A stretch of DNA of 64,000 nucleotides from positions 124,001 through 188,000 of the forward strand of contig NZ_VZPJ01000011.1 of assembly GCF_008801605.1 (NCBI RefSeq). The letters run 5' to 3'. The DNA comes from Pseudomonas brassicacearum subsp. brassicacearum (GTDB taxonomy: Bacteria; Pseudomonadota; Gammaproteobacteria; Pseudomonadales; Pseudomonadaceae). Below, one piece after another: positions 33,806 through 42,536 of this stretch; position 1 is the first letter of the stretch, and every line of letters starts with the position of its first letter. Made by a program: the position numbers and the translations under genes. The notes beneath the pieces are model-generated. The model searched no databases. It saw only the letters and a program-made list of their open reading frames with translations, and was not told the DNA's origin.

Positions 33806-35035
33806 TTAGAACAACACGCGGCAACGAATGGTGCCGTTGATGTGCTGCAGCTTCTCTTGCGCCAGATCCGAGTATTCGGCGTCGACGTCGATCACGACGT
33901 AGCCGACTTTCTCGTTGGTCTGCAGGAACTGACCGGAAATGTTGATGCCGTTTTCGGCGAAGACCTTGTTGATCTCGCTCATCACACCCGGGATGTTTTC
34001 GTGGATGTGCAGCAAACGGTGCTTGCCAGGGTGTGCCGGCAGAGCCACTTCCGGGAAGTTCACGGACGATACCGAGGTACCGTTGTCGCTGTACTTGACC
34101 AGTTTTTCCGCCACTTCCAGGCCGATGTTGGCCTGGGCTTCAGCGGTGGAACCGCCGATGTGCGGAGTAAGGATCACGTTGTCCAGGCCACGCAGCGGGC
34201 TTTCGAAAATGTCGTCGTTGGAGCGTGGCTCCACCGGGAACACGTCGATGGCGGCGCCGATCAGGTGCTTGTCCTTGATCGCGTCGGCCAGGGCGTCGAG
34301 CTTGACCACGGTGCCACGCGCGGCGTTGATCAGGATCCCGCCCTTCTTGATGGCACGGATTTCCTTCTCGCCGATCATCCACTGGGTGGCAGCGGTTTCC
34401 GGGACGTGCAGGGTCACGATGTCGGACATGCCCAGCAACTCGTGCAGATTGTTGACCTGGGTAGCGTTGCCCAGCGGCAGCTTGGTCACGGTGTCGTAGA
34501 AGAACACCTGCATGCCAAGGCCTTCAGCCAATACCGACAACTGGGTGCCGATCGAGCCGTAGCCAACGATACCCAGCTTCTTGCCGCGGATTTCGAAGGA
34601 GTTGGCCGCGCTCTTGATCCAGCCACCACGGTGGCAGGAAGCGTTCTTCTCAGGGATGCCGCGCAGCAGCAGGATCGCTTCGGCCAGCACCAGTTCGGCA
34701 ACGGAACGGGTGTTGGAGTACGGCGCGTTGAACACCGCGATACCGCGCTCGCGCGCCGCATTGAGGTCAACCTGGTTGGTGCCGATGCAGAAGCAGCCGA
34801 CCGCCACCAGTTTCTTGGCGTGGTCGAAGATCTCTTCGGTCAATTGGGTACGGGAGCGAATGCCGATGAAGTGAGCATCGGCGATCTTTTCCTTGAGCTG
34901 GGCTTCCGGCAGAGAACTGGTGATGTACTCGATGCTGGTGTAGCCCGCCGACTTGAGGACGTCGACAGCCGATTGGTGGACGCCTTCGAGAAGAAGGAAC
35001 TTGATCTTGCTCTTATCGAGAGAAGTCTTGCTCAT
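33806..35035 (-). CDS. serA: D-3-phosphoglycerate dehydrogenase
   Basis: A 409-residue enzyme that oxidises 3-phosphoglycerate in the first step of serine synthesis and, in the E. coli type, also reduces 2-oxoglutarate to D-2-hydroxyglutarate. The NAD motif is LGIVGYGSIGTQLSVLAE (about residues 154-171). The catalytic Arg/Glu/His set includes INAARGTVV and LTPHIGGSTAEAQ. The C-terminal ACT domain (about 340-409) mediates serine feedback. The length matches E. coli SerA (410). ATG 35035 begins MSKTSLDKSKIKFLLLEGVH. It is divergent from the D-2-hydroxyglutarate dehydrogenase gene. Confidence 0.95.
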   Translation of the reverse strand: MSKTSLDKSKIKFLLLEGVHQSAVDVLKSAGYTSIEYITSSLPEAQLKEKIADAHFIGIRSRTQLTEEIFDHAKKLVAVGCFCIGTNQVDLNAARERGIAVFNAPYSNTRSVAELVLAEAILLLRGIPEKNASCHRGGWIKSAANSFEIRGKKLGIVGYGSIGTQLSVLAEGLGMQVFFYDTVTKLPLGNATQVNNLHELLGMSDIVTLHVPETAATQWMIGEKEIRAIKKGGILINAARGTVVKLDALADAIKDKHLIGAAIDVFPVEPRSNDDIFESPLRGLDNVILTPHIGGSTAEAQANIGLEVAEKLVKYSDNGTSVSSVNFPEVALPAHPGKHRLLHIHENIPGVMSEINKVFAENGINISGQFLQTNEKVGYVVIDVDAEYSDLAQEKLQHINGTIRCRVLF

Positions 35036-35152
35036 CTGCGTAAACCTGTGTCCCGGAGAAAAATGGCAGGGAATCGGACAGCGCATGCTGGCCCGACCGG
35101 CGTGACAGCCGTCGCCGCAGAACAGCCGTTGGGCACTACGCTGCGGGGTCGG

Positions 35153-35164
35153 TATGCTAGCATA
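35153..35164. promoter_or_regulatory. Perfect 12-bp palindrome, likely overlapping -10 regions of serA and its divergent partner
   Basis: TATGCTAGCATA reads the same on both strands, so a TATGCT -10 box is offered to both divergent genes. For the + strand a TTGGGC lies 18 bp upstream. No clear -35 is seen for the other direction. Confidence 0.4.
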
Positions 35165-35240
35165 TGCACCCCGCTAAACACTCATTCCTGCGACGTGAAG
35201 CGTTCTCAGGATGACCATGAATTGTTCGAGAGTTCTGTCG

Positions 35241-36635
35241 ATGACCAATCCTGCCGTGATAGATGAGCTGAAGACCCTGGTTGAGCCTGGCAAGGTCTTG
35301 ACCGATGCCGACTCCCTGAACGCTTACGGCAAGGATTGGACCAAGCATTTTGCCCCTGCACCTTCGGCCATCGTCTTCCCCAAGACCACCGAACAGGTCC
35401 AGGCCATCGTGCGCTGGGCCAACGCGCACAAAATCGCGCTGGTGCCATCGGGCGGACGTACCGGGCTTTCCGCCGCAGCCGTGGCCGCCAACGGCGAAGT
35501 GGTCGTGTCGTTCGACTACATGAACCAGGTGCTCGACGTGAACCTCACCGACCGCACCGCGGTCTGCCAGCCTGGCGTGGTCACCGAACAACTGCAGAAC
35601 AAGGCCGAAGAACATGGCCTGTACTACCCGGTAGACTTCGCTTCGGCCGGTTCCAGCCAGATTGGCGGCAATATCGGCACCAATGCCGGCGGGATCAAGG
35701 TCATTCGCTACGGCATGACCCGCAACTGGGTGGCGGGCATGAAGGTCGTCACCGGCAAGGGTGACCTGCTGGAGCTGAACAAGGACCTGATCAAGAACGC
35801 CACCGGCTACGATTTGCGGCAGCTGTTCATCGGCGCCGAGGGCACCCTGGGCTTCGTGGTCGAGGCCACCATGCGCCTGGACCGTGCGCCGAAGAACCTC
35901 ACCGCCATGGTGCTCGGCACACCGGACTTCGATTCGATCATGCCGGTGCTGCACGCCTTCCAGGGCAAGCTGGACCTGACCGCCTTCGAGTTTTTCTCCG
36001 ACAAGGCCCTGGCCAAGGTCCTCGCTCGCGGCGACGTGCCGGCACCGTTCGAAACCGAGTGCCCGTTCTATGCCCTGCTGGAATTCGAAGCCACCACTGA
36101 AGAAGTCGCCAACCACGCCCTGGAAACCTTCGAGCATTGCGTGGAGCAAGGCTGGGTGCTGGACGGCGTGATGAGCCAGAGCGAAACCCAGCTGCAGAAC
36201 CTGTGGAAGCTGCGCGAATACATCTCCGAAACCATCTCCCACTGGACGCCGTACAAGAACGACATCTCGGTAACCGTCTCCAAGGTTCCGGGTTTCTTGC
36301 GGGAAATCGACGCGATCGTCGGCGAACACTACCCGGACTTCGAAATTGTCTGGTTCGGCCACATCGGCGACGGCAACTTGCACTTGAACATCCTCAAGCC
36401 GGAAAACCTGAGCAAGGATGAGTTCTTCGCCAAATGCGCGACCGTGAACAAATGGGTCTTTGAAACCGTCGAGAAGTACAACGGCTCGATTTCCGCCGAA
36501 CACGGCGTGGGCATGACCAAGCGCGACTACCTGACCTATAGTCGTTCACCTGTGGAAATCGAGTACATGAAAGCGGTGAAGGCGGTATTCGACCCGAACG
36601 GCATCATGAACCCGGGCAAGATTTTCGCGATTTGA
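35241..36635 (+). CDS. FAD-binding D-2-hydroxyglutarate dehydrogenase
   Basis: A 464-residue flavoenzyme of the FAD_binding_4/FAD-oxidase_C class. The FAD-binding parts are LVPSGGRTGLSAAAV (about residues 69-83) and GGNIGTNAGGIKVIRYGMTR (about 143-162). C-terminal metal-site motifs are WFGHIGDGNLHLNI and SISAEHGVGMTKRDYL. Its position divergent from serA supports the role shown for the Pseudomonas enzyme, which oxidises the D-2-hydroxyglutarate made by SerA back to 2-oxoglutarate and passes electrons on. Glycolate or D-lactate dehydrogenase are the alternatives by family. ATG 35241 (MTNPAVIDELKTLVEPG) is preferred. Confidence 0.88.
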   Translation: MTNPAVIDELKTLVEPGKVLTDADSLNAYGKDWTKHFAPAPSAIVFPKTTEQVQAIVRWANAHKIALVPSGGRTGLSAAAVAANGEVVVSFDYMNQVLDVNLTDRTAVCQPGVVTEQLQNKAEEHGLYYPVDFASAGSSQIGGNIGTNAGGIKVIRYGMTRNWVAGMKVVTGKGDLLELNKDLIKNATGYDLRQLFIGAEGTLGFVVEATMRLDRAPKNLTAMVLGTPDFDSIMPVLHAFQGKLDLTAFEFFSDKALAKVLARGDVPAPFETECPFYALLEFEATTEEVANHALETFEHCVEQGWVLDGVMSQSETQLQNLWKLREYISETISHWTPYKNDISVTVSKVPGFLREIDAIVGEHYPDFEIVWFGHIGDGNLHLNILKPENLSKDEFFAKCATVNKWVFETVEKYNGSISAEHGVGMTKRDYLTYSRSPVEIEYMKAVKAVFDPNGIMNPGKIFAI

Positions 36636-36677
36636 CGCCTAAAAACACCTGATGAATCCCAGAAGCAGGAGTCGGTA

Positions 36678-37343
36678 ATGAGCTATCAGCACCAGTATGT
36701 CGACGGTACACGTATTCATTTCCCGGTAGGGAAAGTGGTGTGCATTGGCCGTAACTACGCCGAACATGCAAAGGAACTGGATAACCCGGTGCCCACCGAA
36801 CCCTTGCTGTTCATCAAGCCGGGCAGTTGCGTGGTACCGCTGGAAGGCGGTTTCAGCATTCCTGCCGACCGTGGCTCGGTGCACTACGAGGCGGAAATCG
36901 CCGTGCTGATCGGCAAGCCGCTGTCCACCAAGCCCAGCGTTGAAGAAGTACTGGACGCGATCTCCGGCTTCGCCCCGGCCCTGGACCTGACCCTGCGGGA
37001 CAAGCAGGCCGAACTCAAGGCCAAGGGCCTGCCGTGGGAAGTGGCCAAGTCCTTCGACGGCGCGGCGGTGCTCGCACCGTTCGTGTCGAGCGGCACCTTT
37101 GCCGACCTGACCGACATCCCCGTTCGCCTGACCATCAACGGTGAAGTGCGCCAGGACGGCAACAGCAGCCTGATGCTCAACCCTATCGTGCCGATGATCC
37201 AGTACATGGCCGGCTGCTTCTCGCTGCAGGCCGGCGACGTGATCCTCACCGGCACCCCGGCGGGCGTCGGGCCGTTGAATGCAGGTGATGAGCTGGTACT
37301 GGAGTTGCCGGGGGCGAGCCGCTTCGAAAGCAGCGTTCGCTAA
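36678..37343 (+). CDS. FAH-fold hydrolase/decarboxylase family protein
   Basis: A 221-residue single-domain fumarylacetoacetate-hydrolase fold protein. Features are GKVVCIGRNYAEHAKELD near the N terminus, the metal-binding HYEAEIAVLIGK, KSFDGAAVLAPF and the closing ILTGTPAGVGPLNAGDELVL. Members act as acylpyruvases or oxaloacetate decarboxylases. Ribosome site AGGAG precedes the ATG. It follows the dehydrogenase by 42 bp on the same strand and is likely co-transcribed, which may point to 2-keto-acid metabolism. The exact substrate is unknown. Confidence 0.87.
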   Translation: MSYQHQYVDGTRIHFPVGKVVCIGRNYAEHAKELDNPVPTEPLLFIKPGSCVVPLEGGFSIPADRGSVHYEAEIAVLIGKPLSTKPSVEEVLDAISGFAPALDLTLRDKQAELKAKGLPWEVAKSFDGAAVLAPFVSSGTFADLTDIPVRLTINGEVRQDGNSSLMLNPIVPMIQYMAGCFSLQAGDVILTGTPAGVGPLNAGDELVLELPGASRFESSVR

Positions 37344-37360
37344 CGGCTACACCTGCGCCC

Positions 37361-37457
37361 CCCTGTGGGAGCGAGCTTGCTCGCGATGAGGCCATCACAT
37401 CCAGCATTGATGTTGGCTGATACACCGCTATCGCGAGCAAGCTCGGCTCCCACAGGG
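37361..37457. repeat. REPIN
   Basis: CCCTGTGGGAGCGAGCTTGC and its complement at GAGCAAGCTCGGCTCCCACA (one inserted G) bound a 97-bp inverted repeat after the FAH-fold gene. Confidence 0.88.
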
Positions 37458-37577
37458 CTGGGTTGAGTTCCACCCCACCATTTACCGTTTTTTTCACATG
37501 CCATCCGGATAATTCCGGGGAATGCGGCATCTGAGCCAGCCACTCCCCTAGCCGAATTTTCTGGAACGCATTCCCCG

Positions 37578-38510
37578 ATGGCCAAACCCCAAGCACTGTC
37601 CGCCACCAAACCTGCCCGCCGCTCCCGCTTCGCCCTGCCCTGGTATGCCTGGTCGCTGCTGGCGGTGGCCGCTGCCTATGGCCTGGCGTTTGCGATGCAT
37701 TGGGACGACCGCGGCCTGCTTTGGCTATCGGAACGCTTCCAGAGCCCAGCCGAGCGCCAGGCGAGCATCTGGCTGCCAGACTACCGCGCCGTGATCGACG
37801 CCAAGCCACTATCCGGCATGGAGAAGGACGAGGCGTCCGATGTGACTTACAACCCGCAGACCAAGACCCTGTTCGCCGTCATGGGCAAAAACCCGTTCCT
37901 GGTGGAACTGACCCTGCAAGGCGATGTGCTGCGCAAGATGCCCTTGGTGGGTTGGAGCAACCCCGAGGGCGTGGCTTATATGGAAAACGGCCTGCTGGCG
38001 ATCACCGACGAACGCAATCACACGCTGACCATCGTCCACGTTGGTGCCGATACCCGCGAACTGAACAACGCCGACTTCCCCCACTATGATCTCGGCCCAT
38101 CCAAGAACCAGAACAAAGGGTTCGAAGCGATCGTCTGGGACCCGCGCAACCAGCAACTGGTGCTCGGAGAGGAACGCCCGCCAGCGCTGTTCACCTGGAA
38201 AAGCGATGGCAGCCAGTCGCTCAAGGGCGACAAGCAGATCCATGTCAGCAATGAACTGGACCTGCGCAATCTCTCGGCACTGGCGATCGATCCGCGCACC
38301 GGGCACATGCTGGTGCTTTCGGCCGACTCGCATCTGTTGCTGGAACTGGACGAAAAAGGCGAGCAGGTCAGCTTCATGACCTTGCTGGGCGGCTTCAACG
38401 GCTTGAAAGACACAATCCCTCGTGCCGAAGGCGTCACCGTCGATGAGGCCGGCAATCTGTACATGGTCAGCGAGCCGAATCTGTTCTATCGTTTCGAAAA
38501 ACAGCGCTGA
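37578..38510 (+). CDS. SdiA-regulated-domain protein, first copy
   Basis: A 310-residue protein. Cytoplasmic basic residues (about 1-20) are followed by one membrane segment, FALPWYAWSLLAVAAAYGLA (18-37), then a periplasmic beta-propeller-like SdiA-regulated domain (about 75-305). Propeller strands show as ASDVTYNPQTKTLFAVMG, AIDPRTGHMLVLSADSHLLL and GVTVDEAGNLYMVSEPNLFY. The function is unknown. The gene downstream is a paralogue. Confidence 0.82.
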   Translation: MAKPQALSATKPARRSRFALPWYAWSLLAVAAAYGLAFAMHWDDRGLLWLSERFQSPAERQASIWLPDYRAVIDAKPLSGMEKDEASDVTYNPQTKTLFAVMGKNPFLVELTLQGDVLRKMPLVGWSNPEGVAYMENGLLAITDERNHTLTIVHVGADTRELNNADFPHYDLGPSKNQNKGFEAIVWDPRNQQLVLGEERPPALFTWKSDGSQSLKGDKQIHVSNELDLRNLSALAIDPRTGHMLVLSADSHLLLELDEKGEQVSFMTLLGGFNGLKDTIPRAEGVTVDEAGNLYMVSEPNLFYRFEKQR

Positions 38511-38631
38511 CAGCACTAACTCTGCGGGATAAATCTTCCTTCGTTGTAGGGTGTGGCACACAGCCATTAAGCTTCAGTTCAGGCAGCCGTGGTATTTCCA
38601 CGCACCTGTTCTTATCCGAGCCCACCCTGAC

Positions 38632-39546
38632 ATGCGTCGACTCGCCCGCCCAAAACCCTTGATCCTGATGCTGCTGACGCTGGCGCTGATCTTCCTGATC
38701 GCCGCCGGCCAGCACCTGCGCCTGTTCGAACGCGCCTGGTTCAACGTCAACATCCTCTTCAAACCCATCAACGAGCAAGCCATCGCACTGGACCAATACC
38801 AGGTCACAGTCGAGGCGCAGGTAATCGAAGGCCTGAACGATGACGTTTCGGCGCTGACGTTCGATCCGGTACGCAAGAGCTTGTTTACAGTTACCAACCA
38901 GAATTCCGAGCTGATCGAGCTGTCACTCGATGGCAAGATCCTGCGGCGCATTGCGCTGATCGGCTTTGGCGATCCGGAGGCAGTGGAATTCATCAGCGAA
39001 GACATCTACGTCATCACCGACGAGCGCCAGCAGCGGCTGATAAAGATTCGCCTGGAAGACGACACCCAATTCCTCGACGCCGCCGAAGCCGAACAGATGA
39101 CCCTGGGCGTGCATATGAGCGGCAACAAGGGGTTCGAAGGACTCGCCTACGATTCGGTAGGCAAACGCCTGTTCGTAGCGAAGGAACGCGACCCGATGCT
39201 GATTTATGAAGTGCATGGGTTTCCTCACCACAATCCGGAAAAGTCCTATGCAGTCCATGTGATCAACAACCCCAAGCGCGATGCCGGGTTGTTCGTGCGC
39301 GACCTCTCAAGCCTGCAATACGACGAACGCAGCGGCCATTTGCTGGCGCTGTCCGAGGAGTCGCGGTTGATTATCGAATTGGATATCGACGGCCGGCCAT
39401 TGAGCACGCTGTCGTTGAGCAAGGGCCGCCAGGGCCTGCAAAAAACCGTGCCCCAGGCCGAAGGCCTCGCCATGGACGACGATGGCAACCTGTATCTGGT
39501 GAGCGAGCCGAATCTGTTCTACGTGTTCAAGAAGTCACAACCTTGA
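38632..39546 (+). CDS. SdiA-regulated-domain protein, second copy
   Basis: A 304-residue paralogue of the preceding protein with the same layout: basic N terminus, a single membrane segment (PLILMLLTLALIFLIAAG, about residues 9-26) and a periplasmic propeller. It shares NKGFEGLAYD and GNLYLVSEPNLFYVFKK with the first copy. The start is uncertain. ATG 38632 (MRRLARPK) gives a normal membrane-anchor N terminus but lacks a clear ribosome site, and an in-frame GTG at 38551 would add 27 residues. Confidence 0.8.
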   Translation: MRRLARPKPLILMLLTLALIFLIAAGQHLRLFERAWFNVNILFKPINEQAIALDQYQVTVEAQVIEGLNDDVSALTFDPVRKSLFTVTNQNSELIELSLDGKILRRIALIGFGDPEAVEFISEDIYVITDERQQRLIKIRLEDDTQFLDAAEAEQMTLGVHMSGNKGFEGLAYDSVGKRLFVAKERDPMLIYEVHGFPHHNPEKSYAVHVINNPKRDAGLFVRDLSSLQYDERSGHLLALSEESRLIIELDIDGRPLSTLSLSKGRQGLQKTVPQAEGLAMDDDGNLYLVSEPNLFYVFKKSQP

Positions 39547-39578
39547 TCCACTTACCCTGAACTACCACAAAAACCCAA

Positions 39579-39667
39579 TGTGGGAGCGAGCTTGCTCGCG
39601 ATAGCGGTGTATCAGCCATGAAGGTATCGACTGACATACCGCCATCGCGAGCAAGCTCGCTCCCACA
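39579..39667. repeat. REPIN between convergent genes
   Basis: TGTGGGAGCGAGCTTGCTCG and its exact complement bound an 89-bp element between the second SdiA-regulated gene and rpiA. Confidence 0.9.
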
Positions 39668-39703
39668 GGGTCCGGTGTTGAATCCAATAACTGATCGCCC
39701 GGT

Positions 39704-40378
39704 TTATTCAGCCCGCAGGGTCTTCACCCCTTCAGGGGTCCCTAGCAGCAGCACATCCGCAGGCCGTGCAGCGAACAAACCGTTGGTGACCACGCCCACG
39801 ATGGCGTTGATCTGGCTTTCCAGTTCCACCGGGTTGGTGATCTGCAGGTTGTGCACGTCGAGGATGATGTTGCCGTTATCGGTCAGCACGCCATCGCGAT
39901 ACACCGGGTCGCCGCCCAGCTTCACCAGTTCGCGGGCCACATGACTGCGGGCCATCGGGATGACTTCCACTGGCAATGGGAACGCGCCAAGCACCGGCAC
40001 CAGTTTGCTGGCGTCGGCGATGCAGATGAAGGTCTTGGCCACGGCCGCGACGATCTTCTCGCGAGTCAGGGCCGCGCCACCGCCCTTGATCAGGTTCAGG
40101 TGCGCGTCGCTTTCGTCGGCGCCGTCGATGTAGAACTCCAGGTCGCTCACGGTGTTGAGCTCGTACACCGGGATCCCGTGGCCCTTGAGGCGCGCGGCGG
40201 TTGCTTCGGAGCTGGCGACCGCGCCGTCGAACGCGCCCTTGTGTTGCGCCAGCGCGTCGATGAAGCAATTGGCCGTAGAGCCGGTGCCAACCCCGACGAC
40301 GCTCTTGTCATCCAGCTTCGGGAGGATGAGGTCGACGGCGGCCTGGGCCACGGCCTGTTTGAGTTGATCCTGGGTCAT
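39704..40378 (-). CDS. rpiA: Ribose-5-phosphate isomerase A
   Basis: A 224-residue cytoplasmic enzyme interconverting ribose 5-phosphate and ribulose 5-phosphate in the pentose phosphate pathway. Conserved parts are VVGVGTGSTANCFIDAL (about residues 26-42), DGADESDAHLNLIKGGGAAL with the active-site Asp/Glu/Lys, and GNIILDVHNLQITNP. I chose ATG 40378 (MTQDQLKQAVAQAAVDLILP). The length matches E. coli RpiA (219). It is divergent from ilvA across 137 bp. Confidence 0.95.
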   Translation of the reverse strand: MTQDQLKQAVAQAAVDLILPKLDDKSVVGVGTGSTANCFIDALAQHKGAFDGAVASSEATAARLKGHGIPVYELNTVSDLEFYIDGADESDAHLNLIKGGGAALTREKIVAAVAKTFICIADASKLVPVLGAFPLPVEVIPMARSHVARELVKLGGDPVYRDGVLTDNGNIILDVHNLQITNPVELESQINAIVGVVTNGLFAARPADVLLLGTPEGVKTLRAE

Positions 40379-40515
40379 GCGGGCTCCGAAAGCGGGCAGG
40401 AAGTAAAGAGGGCCGCGAGTATAACCCAACAAAACCTTGGGATTCGTGTGGTCGCCCAGCTAAAAGCCGGGTTAGACTCCTTGGCCCTGCCCAACCCGCT
40501 CAGTGATGCTTTCCG

Positions 40516-42030
40516 ATGCTTGAACAGTACGTCAAAAAGATCCTCACCTCGCGCGTTTACGACGTTGCCGTAGAAACCCCGCTGCAGACCGCTCGCCAGC
40601 TCTCCGAGCGGCTGGGCAACAGCATTTTGCTCAAGCGCGAAGACTTGCAGCCGGTGTTCTCGTTCAAGATTCGCGGGGCCTACAACAAGCTGACCCAGCT
40701 CAGCGACGAAGAGCGCGCACGCGGCGTGGTCACGGCTTCGGCAGGCAACCACGCCCAGGGCCTGGCCCTGGCGGCCAAGGTGCTGGGCGTCAAGGCCACC
40801 ATCGTGATGCCCAAGACCACCCCGGAAATCAAGGTCGAAGGCGTGCGCTCACGTGGCGGCAAGGTGGTGCTGCACGGTGACTCGTTCCCCGAAGCCCTGG
40901 CCTATTCGCTGAAACTGGTCGACGAAAAAGGCTACGTCTACATCCACCCGTATGACGATCCCCACACCATCGCCGGGCAGGGCACCGTGGCGATGGAAAT
41001 CCTGCGCCAGCACCCGGGACGCCTGGATGCGATCTTCGTCCCGGTGGGCGGTGGCGGGCTGATTGCCGGGATCGCGGCCTACGTGAAATACCTGCGCCCG
41101 GACATCAAGATCATCGGCGTCGAGCCGGACGACTCCAATTGCCTGCAAGCGGCGATGGCCGCTGGCGAGCGCGTGGTCCTGCCGACCGTGGGGCTGTTCG
41201 CCGACGGCGTCGCCGTGGCACAGATCGGCCAGCACACCTTCGATATCTGCAAGCACTACGTGGACGAAGTCATCACCGTCAGCACCGACGAAATCTGCGC
41301 GGCCATCAAGGATATCTACGACGATACCCGCTCGATCACCGAACCTGCCGGCGCCCTGGGCGTGGCCGGGATCAAGAAATACGTCGAGTCACGGGGCATC
41401 AGCGGCCAGACCCTGGTGGCCATCGACTCCGGTGCCAACGTCAACTTCGATCGCTTGCGCCACGTTGCCGAACGCGCCGAACTGGGCGAAGGCCGCGAAG
41501 CGATCATCGCCGTGACCATCCCCGAGAAGCCGGGCAGCTTCAAGGCGTTCTGCGAAGCTGTCGGCAAGCGCCAGATCACCGAATTCAACTATCGCTACAA
41601 CACTGGCAGCGAAGCGCACATCTTCGTCGGCGTGCAGACCCACCCGGAAAACGACCCGCGCAGCGCGCTGATCGCCAGCCTGACCGAACAAGGCTTCCCG
41701 GTGCTGGACCTGACCGACAATGAACTGGCCAAGTTGCACATTCGCCACATGGTCGGCGGACATGCGGCACATGTCATCGACGAAGTGGTACTGCGCTTCG
41801 AATTCCCGGAACGCCCGGGTGCGCTGTTCAACTTCCTCAACAAGCTGGGCGGGCGCTGGAACATCTCGATGTTCCACTACCGCAACCATGGCGCGGCGGA
41901 TGGCCGTGTGGTCGCCGGGCTGCAGGTGCCGCACGATGAGCGCCACCTGGTGCCGGCCGCCCTGGAAGAAATCGGCTACCCGTACTGGGATGAAAGCGAT
42001 AACCCGGCCTACCAACTGTTCCTGGGTTGA
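40516..42030 (+). CDS. ilvA: Threonine ammonia-lyase, biosynthetic
   Basis: A 504-residue PLP enzyme that deaminates threonine to 2-oxobutyrate, the first step of isoleucine synthesis. The PLP lysine is K51 in FSFKIRGAYNKL, followed by ASAGNHAQGLAL and the phosphate loop PVGGGGLIAGIAA. Two ACT-like regulatory domains (about residues 325-410 and 420-504) give isoleucine and valine control, the long IlvA form. The divergent rpiA neighbour is the usual Pseudomonas order. Confidence 0.95.
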   Translation: MLEQYVKKILTSRVYDVAVETPLQTARQLSERLGNSILLKREDLQPVFSFKIRGAYNKLTQLSDEERARGVVTASAGNHAQGLALAAKVLGVKATIVMPKTTPEIKVEGVRSRGGKVVLHGDSFPEALAYSLKLVDEKGYVYIHPYDDPHTIAGQGTVAMEILRQHPGRLDAIFVPVGGGGLIAGIAAYVKYLRPDIKIIGVEPDDSNCLQAAMAAGERVVLPTVGLFADGVAVAQIGQHTFDICKHYVDEVITVSTDEICAAIKDIYDDTRSITEPAGALGVAGIKKYVESRGISGQTLVAIDSGANVNFDRLRHVAERAELGEGREAIIAVTIPEKPGSFKAFCEAVGKRQITEFNYRYNTGSEAHIFVGVQTHPENDPRSALIASLTEQGFPVLDLTDNELAKLHIRHMVGGHAAHVIDEVVLRFEFPERPGALFNFLNKLGGRWNISMFHYRNHGAADGRVVAGLQVPHDERHLVPAALEEIGYPYWDESDNPAYQLFLG

Positions 42031-42075
42031 TAAAGCCGGGCTAGGCTGTGAGCAAGACTTGAGGAAAATCCAACA

Positions 42076-42501
42076 ATGGAAACATTGACTGCGCTGAAGA
42101 TCGCTCACGTCATCGCCACCGTACTGCTGCTGGCGGGCGCCCTGGGGCTGGCCATCTGGGTCTGGCGCACGCGCCGCAACGGCGATGCCACGGCGGCGGC
42201 GCGCACGCTGCAACGTCCGCGGCTGTTCATCTGGCTGGTGATGATCCTGGCACTGGCAAGCCTGCCCTTCACGGGCTGGTGGATGGTGCATCAGGTTGGC
42301 TGGTCGCTGGGGCAGACCTGGCTGCTGGCTTCCAGCGTGCTCTACACCGTGGCGGCGCTGGCGGGGTTCTGGCTGGTGGTGCGACTGAACAAATTGCGCA
42401 AGACGCCGGGAGGTAGCGGGAAGTTTACCTTTGCCTTGGCGCTGTTCAGTGTTGTCTGCTTTATCGCCATTGCGGGGTTGATGGGGGCCAAGCCGGTTTA
42501 A
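42076..42501 (+). CDS. DUF2269-like inner-membrane protein
   Basis: A 141-residue protein with about four hydrophobic helices (residues 8-28, 52-72, 80-104 and 115-137) and basic loops. The N terminus KIAHVIATVLLLAGALGLAI and the GWWMVHQVGW segment resemble DUF2269 membrane proteins. The function is unknown. It follows ilvA by 45 bp and could be co-transcribed. Confidence 0.75.
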   Translation: METLTALKIAHVIATVLLLAGALGLAIWVWRTRRNGDATAAARTLQRPRLFIWLVMILALASLPFTGWWMVHQVGWSLGQTWLLASSVLYTVAALAGFWLVVRLNKLRKTPGGSGKFTFALALFSVVCFIAIAGLMGAKPV

Positions 42502-42509
42502 AACACAGT

Positions 42510-42536
42510 CTGTGGGAGCAAGGCTTGCTCCCACAG
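42510..42536. repeat. REP palindrome acting as a shared terminator
   Basis: CTGTGGGAGCAAG, G and CTTGCTCCCACAG form 13-bp perfect arms filling almost the whole 35-bp gap between two convergent genes. It probably serves as hairpin terminator for both. Confidence 0.85.

Noticed and set aside
35153..35164. A NheI-like site or recombination site at the TATGCTAGCATA palindrome
   Set aside because: A 12-bp palindrome alone without flanking repeats or an integrase gene does not support recombination; overlapping promoters explain it better.
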